DNA of 11,585 nucleotides from an uncultured Clostridia bacterium (GCA_947302895.1 CAMYWU010000021.1:1-11585), one strand, 5' to 3'; shown: positions 1 to 7,998, counted from the first letter of the stretch. Notes: generated by a model not told the origin, from the sequence alone. Program-made: numbers and translations.

Positions 1-594
1 AACGGCTATCAGCCAAGGCTGACAGCACCAAATTCAAGCATTGCTTATTATGCATCAAAACTCAACAGATACTTCCAGACAGGAACACCGATGCCAAACT
101 GCGTTGCATACGCATACGGAAGAGTTTATGAAATGAACGGCGAGGCACCTCTTATAAACCACGGAAGCGCAGGCGACTGGTGGTATATAAACAAGTCAAA
201 CGGCTATTATGGCTACGGTCAGGAACCGAAGCTCGGCGCTGTTGCTTGCTGGAGCGGCCACGTTGCAGTTGTTGAAAAAATAAATAAGGACGGAAGCGTA
301 ACGATTTCCGAATCCCACTGGGGAGGAACATATTTCGATGTCAGAACATATGCAAATATGAGCTCCCACTACGGTCAGACCTTCTATGGTTACATATATA
401 CTTATAATGAAGGTTTAACCAAATCTCTTGAAAAGAGACTTGTTAATGCAAAAAGAGTAGAAAACACACAGTATAAGCAGGAAACAATCAGCACTCCCGA
501 AAAAGAAAACGGGTTCAGCATTATCGCTCTTGATGCAAAAAACAAGACCGCTTCATCAAAAAGAGATTTAATTTTAAACAGAATATTTGGTTAA
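1..594 (+). CDS. CHAP-domain cell wall hydrolase, 5'-truncated
   Basis: The reading frame is open from base 1, so the gene begins upstream; the ATG at 91 has no ribosome binding site and lies inside the domain. 197 codons are visible. The first ~140 form a CHAP (NlpC/P60-like cysteine peptidase/amidase) domain. The putative nucleophile is Cys34 (counted from base 1) in the motif PNCVAYAYGR, and the putative His87 is in WSGHVAVVEK, followed by a SESHWGG strand. CHAP enzymes cut peptide or amide bonds in peptidoglycan, usually outside the cell. A basic, low-complexity tail of about 60 residues follows and has no recognised domain. A signal peptide or binding domain would be in the missing part. 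The two neighbouring GH25 muramidases fit a cell wall role. The family is clear from the motifs; the exact bond cut is not known. Confidence 0.85.
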   Translation, partial: NGYQPRLTAPNSSIAYYASKLNRYFQTGTPMPNCVAYAYGRVYEMNGEAPLINHGSAGDWWYINKSNGYYGYGQEPKLGAVACWSGHVAVVEKINKDGSVTISESHWGGTYFDVRTYANMSSHYGQTFYGYIYTYNEGLTKSLEKRLVNAKRVENTQYKQETISTPEKENGFSIIALDAKNKTASSKRDLILNRIFG

Positions 595-600
595 AAAAAT

Positions 601-623
601 AAGGGTCAGATTTTCTGACCCTT
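601..623. terminator. Bidirectional intrinsic terminator between CHAP and GH25-FN3 genes
   Basis: A perfect 10-bp stem (601-610 with 614-623, AAGGGTCAGA / TCTGACCCTT) closes a 3-nt loop. Read on the minus strand it is followed by a run of Ts (from the A-run at 594-600), and on the plus strand by ATCTTTATTT. It lies 6 bases after the CHAP stop and 4 bases after the GH25-FN3 stop, so it can end both convergent transcripts. Confidence 0.85.
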
Positions 624-627
624 ATCT

Positions 628-2502
628 TTATTTCGTTTTGCAGTACAGGGTTTTACTCCAGGGGGAGTAAACCTTTTTATTATTTCTTGTTTTATATGCC
701 CTGACACGAACATAGTATTTCTTCTTTGATTTTGCGGTTGAAAGAGTTGTTTTTGTTCCTGTTACGTTAACCGATTTATAATTCGATGAAAAATTACTTG
801 TTGTGCTCCACATAACCTGATAGCCCGTTGCACCCGAAACCTTTTTGTATTTAACGGTTATTTTCTTTTTGGCGTTTGATTTTGCCGATGAAATAACGGG
901 TGCCTGCGGAGACGTATATGCGGTATAAACACCGCTTTGATTGCTGCTGAAAAGTATGCCCTCTTTAGAATTTTTATGAGCGCTTACCCTGAATTTATAT
1001 GCGGTATTGGGCTTCAGTCCGCTTACAACAACATAGTTATTTGCTCCGCCGCTTATCTTCTTATAAAGACTGTATGAACCTGTCGAGCTGTTATACATAT
1101 AAACATTATAATAGCTTGCGTTCTTTTGCTTTTTCCAGCTCAGCTTTAAGGAATCGGGCTTAACGCTTGAAACGCTGAGCGCTGACGGCGTTGCGGGAGC
1201 GGTTGCACTCTGAAGCGGTGTGCTGTATTCTCCGCTTAAAGTTGACGAGTTAACTGTTTTATATGCTTTAACTCTGATTCTGTAGTTGGAAGCGGCTGAA
1301 AGACCTGTTATTTCAAAGCTTGTTTTATCGGTTTTGCCAGCATCAAGCCAGCCGCTGCTTCTTTCAACCTGAACAAGATAGCCGCTTGCGCCGTTCACGC
1401 TGTCCCAGGAGGCTTTGAGAGAATATATTCCTCTTGTATCAAGCTTAAGACCTGTAACCTTTTCGGGAACAATTGAAAAGTTCTTTTGGATTGGGGTGTA
1501 TTCTTCAAAATCATTTATGCCTGTAATTGTTACGGTTGCAGCGCCGATATTTGTGTTGTTTTTAAACGTAATATAATAATCTTCGCCCTTAACAAGTGTT
1601 TCACCGTTGAATTTTACGTCAATTTCAGGCTTTATTTCGTTTCCTGTATAGGTTTGGTTTGGAATACTTTCTATATCGAATTTCTTGTTGATAATGGAGT
1701 TTAATAAATCAGAATAAATAAAATTCGAATCAACATATCCTTCAATACCGCTCACCTTACCCTTTGAGCTGTATTGCCAGAGCTGGTATTTTCCTGCATA
1801 TGCTGTTTTTGTGTTATAGTGCGCAAGCCAGATTGCATAGAGGTTTTCCAATTCATTTTTGTTAAGATTATCCTCAAAAAAGGATTTGCTTGCATAAATG
1901 CCTGCTTTATAGCCTGCATTTTCAATTGTCTGACAGAAGGCAAGCGCATTCTTTGTCATCTGGTTTTTATTAATGGTTTTATTCTTCCATGCGGAATCAA
2001 GTCTGCCCGAGGGAACGCCTGCAAATTCATAGTCGTAAAAAACAGGAAGAGTGAATCTATAGCCCTTTATGTACTGCAAAACAAATTTTGCTTCCTCTAT
2101 TGCCTCGGCTTCGGTCAGCGCCTGGGAATAGAAATAAACTCCTGTTTCAAAGCCGTTTGCAATTGAAGAGGAAATATTGGTATCAAAGCTTTTATCCTTC
2201 AGAAGCGTTCCCTTTGAACCGTAGCCCCTGCAGCCAACTCTTACTATAATAGTGCTTGTTTTGGTTGATTTAAGGCTTTTGAAATCAATAGTATCGTTAT
2301 GCTGCGAAATATCAATTCCGTTCAGAATAACGCTGTTATCAAAACGGCTGTTTTGAGTGTATGCTGTATTTGTGTATATGCTGGTTGTTTGTGCGGCACT
2401 TGCCGAATAGGGCATAATAATGCAAAGCGCAAGTGCCAGAACAAGCGCTGTAAGCCCGTTAATTCTTTTGTGCTTTTGTGTACCAATAGTTTGTGTCAAC
2501 AT
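628..2502 (-). CDS. Secreted GH25 muramidase (lysozyme) with Ig-like and three FN3 domains
   Basis: The protein has 624 residues from the chosen ATG at 2502. That start has AAGGAG 12 bases upstream (2515-2520) and gives a good signal peptide (KHKR, then a hydrophobic core, cleavage near ASA-A at residue 36). Starting at 2595 would bury the signal peptide. The GH25 domain spans about residues 61-266, with the putative catalytic residues Asp64 (GIDISQHN) and the DxE pair Asp157/Glu159 (VFYDYEF). GH25 enzymes cleave the beta-1,4 bond between MurNAc and GlcNAc. After it come an Ig-like repeat (about 274-346, QTYTG then GEDYYITFKNN) and three FN3 domains (about 347-435, 437-532, 533-623). The last is Lys-rich and may bind the wall. 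The 5' end overlaps the upstream GH25 gene by 44 bases, so the two are probably cotranscribed and translationally coupled. Confidence 0.92.
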   Translation of the reverse strand: MLTQTIGTQKHKRINGLTALVLALALCIIMPYSASAAQTTSIYTNTAYTQNSRFDNSVILNGIDISQHNDTIDFKSLKSTKTSTIIVRVGCRGYGSKGTLLKDKSFDTNISSSIANGFETGVYFYSQALTEAEAIEEAKFVLQYIKGYRFTLPVFYDYEFAGVPSGRLDSAWKNKTINKNQMTKNALAFCQTIENAGYKAGIYASKSFFEDNLNKNELENLYAIWLAHYNTKTAYAGKYQLWQYSSKGKVSGIEGYVDSNFIYSDLLNSIINKKFDIESIPNQTYTGNEIKPEIDVKFNGETLVKGEDYYITFKNNTNIGAATVTITGINDFEEYTPIQKNFSIVPEKVTGLKLDTRGIYSLKASWDSVNGASGYLVQVERSSGWLDAGKTDKTSFEITGLSAASNYRIRVKAYKTVNSSTLSGEYSTPLQSATAPATPSALSVSSVKPDSLKLSWKKQKNASYYNVYMYNSSTGSYSLYKKISGGANNYVVVSGLKPNTAYKFRVSAHKNSKEGILFSSNQSGVYTAYTSPQAPVISSAKSNAKKKITVKYKKVSGATGYQVMWSTTSNFSSNYKSVNVTGTKTTLSTAKSKKKYYVRVRAYKTRNNKKVYSPWSKTLYCKTK

Positions 2503-3253
2503 ATTTTGAAGAAACTCCTTCGCATTTTCCTTTATCTGAAAACTGCCAGAAATCATATTCAACCGAATACGAAACCTCGCCGTTATAATCGGCAACCCAA
2601 ATCATAACGTCCTCATCAAGCTTTTTCGTGTTTAAATGGTTTTTCAGAACATAGCTTGATGCATAAACTCCGGGAGTGTATCCCGCAGCCTGAACCTTAT
2701 TGCAAAAGGCGTTTATCAGGGCTGTTTTTTCTTTCTTTGAAAGATTTGCATCGTCCAGCCTGCCTACATATCTTCCGTTTTTCGTCGGGTATTCAAAATC
2801 AATAACAACGGGAAGGGATATATCGCAGCCCTTGATTTCATCAAGAATAAACTGCGCCTCCTCCTCAGCTTCAGCCTCGGTTATTGCCTGGGAATAGAAG
2901 TAAACGCCAATCGGAACAGAGTTTTTATTTGCGTTTTTAAGGTTGTATTTCGCTTTTGAATCAAGGCAGATTGTTCCGTTATCATATGTACGGTATCCAA
3001 CCCTTATGAATGCAAAGTCAACCTCGCCCTTAACTGTTTTCCAGTTAATTTTTCCGTTATGGTAGGAAACGTCAATTCCATATGCAATATCTTTATTCAG
3101 ATTTATAATATTGCTCTCGCTTTTACTCGGAGAAGCATTGTTTATAATAAGCGCAAAAACGGATAAAACGCAAAGAAAAGCTATGAGAATTACCGCAATT
3201 TTTATGCTTTTTTTGCTCTTCGTTTTCGGCTTCTTTTTTGTTTTAGTAGCCAT
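2459..3253 (-). CDS. Membrane-anchored GH25 muramidase
   Basis: The protein has 264 residues from the ATG at 3253. A very Lys-rich cytoplasmic tail (residues 1-16) precedes one hydrophobic segment (about 17-38) with no clear cleavage site, so it is probably a signal anchor with the enzyme outside. The GH25 domain fills the rest, with putative catalytic Asp61 (GIDVSYHN) and Asp152/Glu154 (VVIDFEYP), and ends in the family's DFWQFSDKG and VDTNYW strands. The domain is a clear paralogue of the downstream GH25 (shared GVYFYSQA-TEAEA stretch), pointing to tandem duplication. A TTG at 3289 would add 12 residues, but neither start has a Shine-Dalgarno sequence; I prefer the ATG because the predicted promoter overlaps the TTG. 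The role is probably cell wall remodelling or growth. Confidence 0.9.
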   Translation of the reverse strand: MATKTKKKPKTKSKKSIKIAVILIAFLCVLSVFALIINNASPSKSESNIINLNKDIAYGIDVSYHNGKINWKTVKGEVDFAFIRVGYRTYDNGTICLDSKAKYNLKNANKNSVPIGVYFYSQAITEAEAEEEAQFILDEIKGCDISLPVVIDFEYPTKNGRYVGRLDDANLSKKEKTALINAFCNKVQAAGYTPGVYASSYVLKNHLNTKKLDEDVMIWVADYNGEVSYSVEYDFWQFSDKGKCEGVSSKYVDTNYWYTKAQKN

Positions 3254-3260
3254 ATCTGGT

Positions 3261-3289
3261 ATTTTAATATATAATTTTGCAAAGTTCAA
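3261..3289 (-). promoter_or_regulatory. Predicted sigma-A promoter for the GH25 pair
   Basis: On the minus strand a -35 TTGAAC (3284-3289) and a -10 TAAAAT (3261-3266) are separated by exactly 17 bases. The expected start falls at or within a base or two of the ATG at 3253, which would give an almost leaderless mRNA. No AGGAG-like sequence precedes this ATG. Confidence 0.5.
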
Positions 3290-3335
3290 TACATTTTATT
3301 CAAAGTTTACAAATATGGTATTTTTTTCAAAGCGA

Positions 3336-3364
3336 TTGTTATTTATAAAAATTTATGCTATAAT
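3336..3364 (+). promoter_or_regulatory. Predicted sigma-A promoter of the arabinofuranosidase operon
   Basis: A -35 TTGTTA (3336-3341), a 17-base spacer and a perfect -10 TATAAT (3359-3364) with an extended TG (3356-3357) precede the GH51 gene. The start would be near 3371, giving a leader of about 23 bases that contains the AGGAG ribosome binding site at 3381-3385, 8 bases before the ATG. No operator or riboswitch is visible. Confidence 0.75.
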
Positions 3365-3393
3365 TCAATTATTAAAATTTAGGAGAAGAGCAT

Positions 3394-5769
3394 ATGAAAA
3401 GAGTTTTATGCTTTATAATATCATTGGTATTGATTTTAAGCGTTTGTTTAACTGCAAATGCTGATGAGGGCGTTTTAAATATCAGCGAAAGCAACATATC
3501 CCACGAGGTTTCAGATACGCTTTACGGTGCGTTTATTGAGGATATTTCCTATGCGTGCGATGGCGGACTGGTTTCAAATCTTGTTAATAACGGCTCGTTT
3601 GAATATACGGGCAACCCCGAGGCTTCCTGGAGCTTCAATTCCGTTGAGAGCGTTCTTTCAAATCAGGGGGCTATGAATAAGAATAATTCCTCATTTGAGA
3701 TGCTTAAAATCGACGGCAGGGGATATATAGAAAATATCGGCTTTCCCGAAATATATGATTATAAAACTTATGATTATAATGAAAAAGAAGCCTTCAAGGG
3801 CGATATGGGCTTTAAAGAGGGCGAAAAATATGAGTTTTCAATCTGGCTTAAAAACATTGATTTTGAAGGCTCAATAGGTATTTATCTTAATTCAAAAAGC
3901 AACCAGAACAATGTTGTTACTCTTTCAACAAAGGGTATCAGTAATAATGAGTGGCAGAGGTTTTCAACAGTTTTGAAATCAGAAGCTGATGAGGATGGCT
4001 CGCGTGTTGTTAGCTTCAAAGGCAAGGGCAGCATTGCAATTGATTATATTTCCCTCATACCGCAAAGCAGCTATGGCTATTCAAACGATGAATGGAAGTA
4101 TACAAGTCTCAGAAGCGATTTGGTTGAGGCGCTCAAAAACCTGAAGCCTTCCTTTATTCGTTTTCCTGGGGGATGCCTTGCCGAGGGAACGGATATAAAT
4201 GATTTATATAATTGGAAAAATACCGTTGGTGCGCTTGAAGAAAGGCGCCAGACTCCTAACCTCTGGGGACATCCCGAGGGCGGAAAGAATTATAATAACA
4301 CAAATGCAATGGGCTACCATGAGTATTTTCAGCTCTGCGAGGATTTGGGAGCTCAAGCTGTTCCCGTTGTTAACGCAGGTATGGTATGCCAGGGCAGATG
4401 CGCATTTGACGACCACGCTATTGCACTTAAAAAGGCTCAGATGAGCGATGAGGAGTGGAAGAGCTATCTTATCAATGAGCGTGGATATAACGAAAATGAT
4501 GAGGAGGGAATGAAGGGCTATTCCGACTGGCTCGATTCCTTTGAAATCAAATCTGAAGATGATTATGAAAAATGGCTCGATACCGTTGCCTTAAGACCGG
4601 GAACAGCCGCTTTTACAAACTATCTCAATGATGTTCTTGATTTAATAGAATATGCAAATGCCGAGGCTTCTTCAAGCTATTGGGGCTCTCTCAGAGCTAA
4701 AAACGGCCACGAGGCTCCCTTTAATATCAAATATCTTGCAGTCGGCAACGAAAACTGGGGCGAAACCTATTTCAGAAACTTTGATGAAATATATAAAGCC
4801 GTTAAGGCTAAGTATCCTGATATAACAATTATATCCTCTGTTGGCGCTGCAAGCGAGGGCAGTATGTTTGATTATGCCTGGGATACAATTAATAAAAACT
4901 ATTCCGATACAATTGCTGATGAGCACTACTATACGGGCGATAACTATCTGTTTGAGCATAACGACAGATATGATTCCTATGACCGAGAGGGCGCAGGAGT
5001 TCTTCTCGGAGAATACAGCACAAAGAGCGCAGGCTTCGGAACAATGGAAACAAAAACAAATCTCTGGTCGGCAGTTGAAACTGCAAGCTATTTAACAGGG
5101 CTTGAGCGAAACAGCGATATTGTTAAAATGGTTTCATATGCTCCAACCTTTGCAAAGGTTAATGCAAACGGCTGGGATATTAATATGATTTGGTTTGATT
5201 CCCAATCAACGGCGCTGACTCCCGATTATTATGCGCATATGCTTTTTGCAAATAATATCGGAAACAAATATGTAAAAACAGATTCTATATCCGAAAGTAT
5301 ATATCAGAGCGTAACTCTTGATGAGGATAAACAGGTTTTATATATCAAGCTTGTTAATGCGGGAGGCTCGGAAAAGATAAGCATTAATCTTGATGGCTTT
5401 GATAAAATCAATTATGCTTCAAATCAGTATTTAACCGCTTCCTTCAAATCCGCTTCAAACGAGATTGGCAAACAGCGTGTTGCGCCGAAGGAAGATGAGC
5501 TGAAATTCAGCTCAGGTTCGCTTGAGGTCAGCCTTAAGGAAAACAGCGTTAACGTTATCCGTGTTGCATACGGCAAAAATAACGGCGATTCGCTGTATAA
5601 GATTCCCGACACGGTATCTCTTAAAACAAAGGCATATGTTCCGACAAGAATTATTGCAGCAGTTCTGATAATTGCAACCTGCTTTATTCTCGGCTCGTTC
5701 GTAGGCTTTATCGTATACAATAAATTCTTTATGAAGAAAAATGACAAGGGTGAAAATGATGAAAAATAA
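3394..5769 (+). CDS. Surface-anchored GH51 alpha-L-arabinofuranosidase
   Basis: The protein has 791 residues: a signal peptide (1-23, ANA-DE), then a GH51 fold carrying a CBM-like insertion (about 60-225, starting NNGSFEY and ending in IAIDYISL). The TIM-barrel core shows FIRFPGGC (254-261), the GNENWG motif with putative acid/base Glu453, and LLGEYS with putative nucleophile Glu540. A beta-sandwich follows (about 625-728). The C terminus has a transmembrane helix (about 752-776) and a short charged cytoplasmic tail, so the enzyme is tethered to the outer face of the membrane. Family members release L-arabinofuranose from arabinan, arabinoxylan or arabinogalactan; the substrate here is not determined. 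The layout resembles the plant/bifidobacterial type more than the ~500-residue intracellular type. It is first in its operon, and its 3' end overlaps the next gene by 11 bases. Confidence 0.92.
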   Translation: MKRVLCFIISLVLILSVCLTANADEGVLNISESNISHEVSDTLYGAFIEDISYACDGGLVSNLVNNGSFEYTGNPEASWSFNSVESVLSNQGAMNKNNSSFEMLKIDGRGYIENIGFPEIYDYKTYDYNEKEAFKGDMGFKEGEKYEFSIWLKNIDFEGSIGIYLNSKSNQNNVVTLSTKGISNNEWQRFSTVLKSEADEDGSRVVSFKGKGSIAIDYISLIPQSSYGYSNDEWKYTSLRSDLVEALKNLKPSFIRFPGGCLAEGTDINDLYNWKNTVGALEERRQTPNLWGHPEGGKNYNNTNAMGYHEYFQLCEDLGAQAVPVVNAGMVCQGRCAFDDHAIALKKAQMSDEEWKSYLINERGYNENDEEGMKGYSDWLDSFEIKSEDDYEKWLDTVALRPGTAAFTNYLNDVLDLIEYANAEASSSYWGSLRAKNGHEAPFNIKYLAVGNENWGETYFRNFDEIYKAVKAKYPDITIISSVGAASEGSMFDYAWDTINKNYSDTIADEHYYTGDNYLFEHNDRYDSYDREGAGVLLGEYSTKSAGFGTMETKTNLWSAVETASYLTGLERNSDIVKMVSYAPTFAKVNANGWDINMIWFDSQSTALTPDYYAHMLFANNIGNKYVKTDSISESIYQSVTLDEDKQVLYIKLVNAGGSEKISINLDGFDKINYASNQYLTASFKSASNEIGKQRVAPKEDELKFSSGSLEVSLKENSVNVIRVAYGKNNGDSLYKIPDTVSLKTKAYVPTRIIAAVLIIATCFILGSFVGFIVYNKFFMKKNDKGENDEK

Positions 5770-6313
5770 AAAAGTTGTTATTATAGTATCGAGTGTTGTT
5801 TTAATAGCGGCTATTATTGGCGTTATTGCATTCGCTATGCATTCAAAAAAGGCGGAGCCCGAAGTTGATGAAACAACTACTGTTACAACTACAGCAAGCG
5901 TTACCCAGGAAGAGCAGACAACCGCTCCTCTTTCAGGAAGTATTATCAACACAACTGAGTCAACAACCCAGTCAACCACAGCTGATGAAACAGCGTTTAT
6001 AAAAGACGGCGTTTGGTATCTTGCGGATATTGAAAACGAGGAATGCTTAGCCATTGCCTTCGGTAAGGACGGCGATGCCGATGTTGCATTTTTCAATGCC
6101 GAAAATATTGAAGGCTTTGATGCCCAGTACTACAAGGGTGATGCAAGCTATGATGTAAGAACGAATAAAATTATTTTTTCAAAGCTTCCGAAGGTAACGG
6201 GTATGGCAAATCTTGAGCTTGAAATATCGGGCAAAACAATAAAGTATAAAGGTAAGGAGCTTAAGCACTTTAAAGAGATTTCTCTTGATAATGCGCTTAA
6301 ATGTTTTGAATGA
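5759..6313 (+). CDS. Single-pass membrane protein with Thr-rich linker, unknown function
   Basis: I do not recognise this family. The protein has 184 residues from the ATG at 5759, which has AAGGGTG at 5746-5752; the adjacent ATG at 5756 is also possible. A Lys-rich start and one hydrophobic helix (about 5-27) suggest an N-in, C-out anchor. A Thr/Ser/Glu-rich linker (about 37-76, with TTTVTTT and TTESTTQSTT) then lifts a C-terminal domain off the membrane. That domain (about 77-184) looks all-beta: it begins DGVWYLADIE and contains several short strands, with Cys residues only at two scattered places. The start lies inside the end of the GH51 gene and the stop overlaps the tcdA start (ATGA), so the three are translationally coupled. 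It may assist surface polysaccharide use or be a separate cell-surface protein; neither can be shown here. Confidence 0.85.
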   Translation: MKNKKVVIIVSSVVLIAAIIGVIAFAMHSKKAEPEVDETTTVTTTASVTQEEQTTAPLSGSIINTTESTTQSTTADETAFIKDGVWYLADIENEECLAIAFGKDGDADVAFFNAENIEGFDAQYYKGDASYDVRTNKIIFSKLPKVTGMANLELEISGKTIKYKGKELKHFKEISLDNALKCFE

Positions 6314-7038
6314 TTAATCAGTTTTCACGCCTTGAGCTTATGCTCGGCAGCGACGGTGTTAAAAAACTGAATAATGCAAGAGTTGCAGTTTTCGGCATTG
6401 GTGGAGTTGGCGGATATACGGTTGAGGCGCTTGCCCGTTCGGGTGTTGGAGAGCTTGATATTATTGATAATGATGATATAAGCAAAACCAATATCAACCG
6501 CCAGATTATTGCGCTTCATTCAACCGTTGGGCAAAGCAAGGTTGATGTTGAAGAAAAGCGCATTCTTGATATCAATCCCGATTGCAAGGTTAATAAGCAT
6601 AAAATCTTTTTCAGCGAGGAAAATGCAGAGCTTCTTGATTTTGATTCCTTTGATTATGTTGTTGATGCGATAGACAGCGTTAAATCAAAGCTCCTGCTTG
6701 CAAAAATCTGCTATGAAAAGAATATACCGCTTATATCCTCGATGGGAACGGGCAACAAGCTCGATGCGACTATGCTTGAAATATCGGATATATCAAAAAC
6801 GAGCTACGACCCCCTTGCAAGAGTTATGCGAAGGGAACTGAAAAAGCTCGGCATAAAGCATTTAACGGTTGTTTATTCAAAGGAACAGCCCATTCAGCCC
6901 GATGAAGAAAAAATAAAAGAGCTTGTTGAAGAGGAGGGCGTTTCAAAAAGAAGCATTCCCTCATCAAACGCCTTTGTTCCGCCGTCGGCAGGGCTCTTAA
7001 TTGCATCAAAAGTTATAACTGATTTATTAAGTGTATAG
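6310..7038 (+). CDS. tcdA: tRNA threonylcarbamoyladenosine dehydratase (TcdA/CsdL, E1-like)
   Basis: This 242-residue protein is a ThiF/MoeB/E1-like enzyme. The Rossmann nucleotide loop is GIGGVG (29-34). It is followed by LDIIDNDD (49-56), the NINRQI motif (61-66, with the adenylation-type Arg64), and VVDAIDSVKSK (117-127), where the Asp and Lys match the family's ATP-binding positions. The C-terminal VPPSAG segment is typical of the TcdA branch rather than MoeB or ThiF, and no zinc CxxC pair is seen. TcdA uses ATP to convert t6A at tRNA position 37 to the cyclic ct6A, which helps decode ANN codons. Length fits the family. The start overlaps the previous stop by 4 bases (ATGA), so translation is probably coupled. 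Confidence 0.9.
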   Translation: MINQFSRLELMLGSDGVKKLNNARVAVFGIGGVGGYTVEALARSGVGELDIIDNDDISKTNINRQIIALHSTVGQSKVDVEEKRILDINPDCKVNKHKIFFSEENAELLDFDSFDYVVDAIDSVKSKLLLAKICYEKNIPLISSMGTGNKLDATMLEISDISKTSYDPLARVMRRELKKLGIKHLTVVYSKEQPIQPDEEKIKELVEEEGVSKRSIPSSNAFVPPSAGLLIASKVITDLLSV

Positions 7039-7075
7039 CTACAAACAAGAATTGGGCGTTCCCTTAACAGCACAC

Positions 7076-7106
7076 GGGGACGTTCCTCCGAAGGCGGTGC
7101 GTCCCC
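7076..7106. repeat. GC-rich imperfect hairpin, REP-like
   Basis: Arms GGGGACG (7076-7082) and CGTCCCC (7100-7106) enclose a second stem (7085-7089 with 7093-7097, one mismatch) capped by GAA. No T-run follows, so it is not a standard terminator. Its GC content stands out from the AT-rich surroundings. It lies in the 123-base gap between tcdA and the TtcA-like gene. It may be a repetitive-palindrome element or an mRNA processing or stability hairpin. Confidence 0.6.
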
Positions 7107-7161
7107 ATGGCGCACGAATAGACGTTGCCTCTTTACTTCAGTATAAAAACGAGGATGAATT

Positions 7162-7998
7162 ATGCCAAGAGAATTAACTGAAAGTCAGCTTATAGAACGC
7201 TCAATAATCAAAACATATCGAAAAGAAATATGGAATCCCTTTATTGAGGGCGTTAAAAATTATGAGCTTGTAAATAACGGCGATAAAATTGCAGTTTGCA
7301 TTTCGGGCGGCAAGGATTCAATGCTTATGGCAAAGCTCCTTCAGCAGCTGAAAAGAGTCAGCGAAACTGAGTTTGAGCTTGTTTTTCTTGTTATGGACCC
7401 GGGGTATAATGAGGTAAACCGCAGGAGAATTGAAGAAAATGCTGCACGCCTTGAAATTCCGATAACAGTTTTTGAGAGCAGTATTTTTGATATAACAAAC
7501 AGCGTTGGCGGCTCGCCCTGCTATCTCTGCGCAAGAATGCGAAGGGGGCATTTATACGCCAAGGCAAAGGAGCTTGGCTGCAATAAAATTGCTCTGGGAC
7601 ATCATTTTTCAGATGTTATTGAAACAACGCTTCTCGGTATGTTTTACGGTTCACAGCTTCAGGCGATGCTTCCGAAGCTCCATTCAACCAATTTTGAGGG
7701 TATGGAGCTTATAAGACCTATGTATTGCATAAATGAAGAGGCGATAATCCGCTGGGCAAAGTATAATAAGCTTGAATTTATCCAGTGTGCCTGCCGATTT
7801 GTTGATGAGTATTCAAACAGTGAGGACGGCATAGGCGCTTCAAAACGCCGGGAGATTAAAATGCTCATTAAGGAGCTCAAAAAAACAAATCCGAATATTG
7901 AGCACAGCATTTTTAAGAGTATTCACGGCGTTTGCCTTGATACCTTCCCTGCATATAAACAAAAGGGCGAATATCATTCGTTTTTAGATGAGTATTAA
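7162..7998 (+). CDS. TtcA-like PP-loop tRNA thiolase
   Basis: This 278-residue protein is an ATP-dependent PP-loop enzyme of the TtcA/TtuA group. The PP-loop is SGGKDS (48-53). The putative Fe-S cysteines are Cys120 and Cys123 (PCYLCARMRRGHLY), with a third in QCACRF (Cys209 or Cys211). The IALGHHFSDVIETTLLGMFYG stretch (143-163) is the family's conserved helix. In E. coli, TtcA inserts sulfur at tRNA cytidine 32 using a [4Fe-4S] cluster. TtcA there has a C-x-x-C near its C terminus, whereas here it is C-x-C, and the target tRNA base in this host is unproven. The start has GAGG at 7151-7154, 7 bases upstream. It follows tcdA, another anticodon-loop modifier, probably in the same transcript; I therefore leave the symbol blank. 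Confidence 0.85.
   Translation: MPRELTESQLIERSIIKTYRKEIWNPFIEGVKNYELVNNGDKIAVCISGGKDSMLMAKLLQQLKRVSETEFELVFLVMDPGYNEVNRRRIEENAARLEIPITVFESSIFDITNSVGGSPCYLCARMRRGHLYAKAKELGCNKIALGHHFSDVIETTLLGMFYGSQLQAMLPKLHSTNFEGMELIRPMYCINEEAIIRWAKYNKLEFIQCACRFVDEYSNSEDGIGASKRREIKMLIKELKKTNPNIEHSIFKSIHGVCLDTFPAYKQKGEYHSFLDEY

Noticed and set aside
4199..5095. Several 65-95 codon frames on both strands inside the GH51 gene
   Set aside because: They lack ribosome binding sites, and the GH51 frame has clear catalytic motifs across the same bases.
7119..7147. TAGACG-17-TATAAA as a promoter for the TtcA-like gene
   Set aside because: The -35 is weak and the start would fall inside or after the ribosome binding site at 7151, so transcription from upstream is more likely.
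7031..7177. GTG-started 48-codon ORF spanning the tcdA to TtcA-like gap
   Set aside because: It has no ribosome binding site, overlaps both neighbours, and its middle is the GC-rich hairpin. It is most likely chance. Conservation of the protein in relatives would change this.
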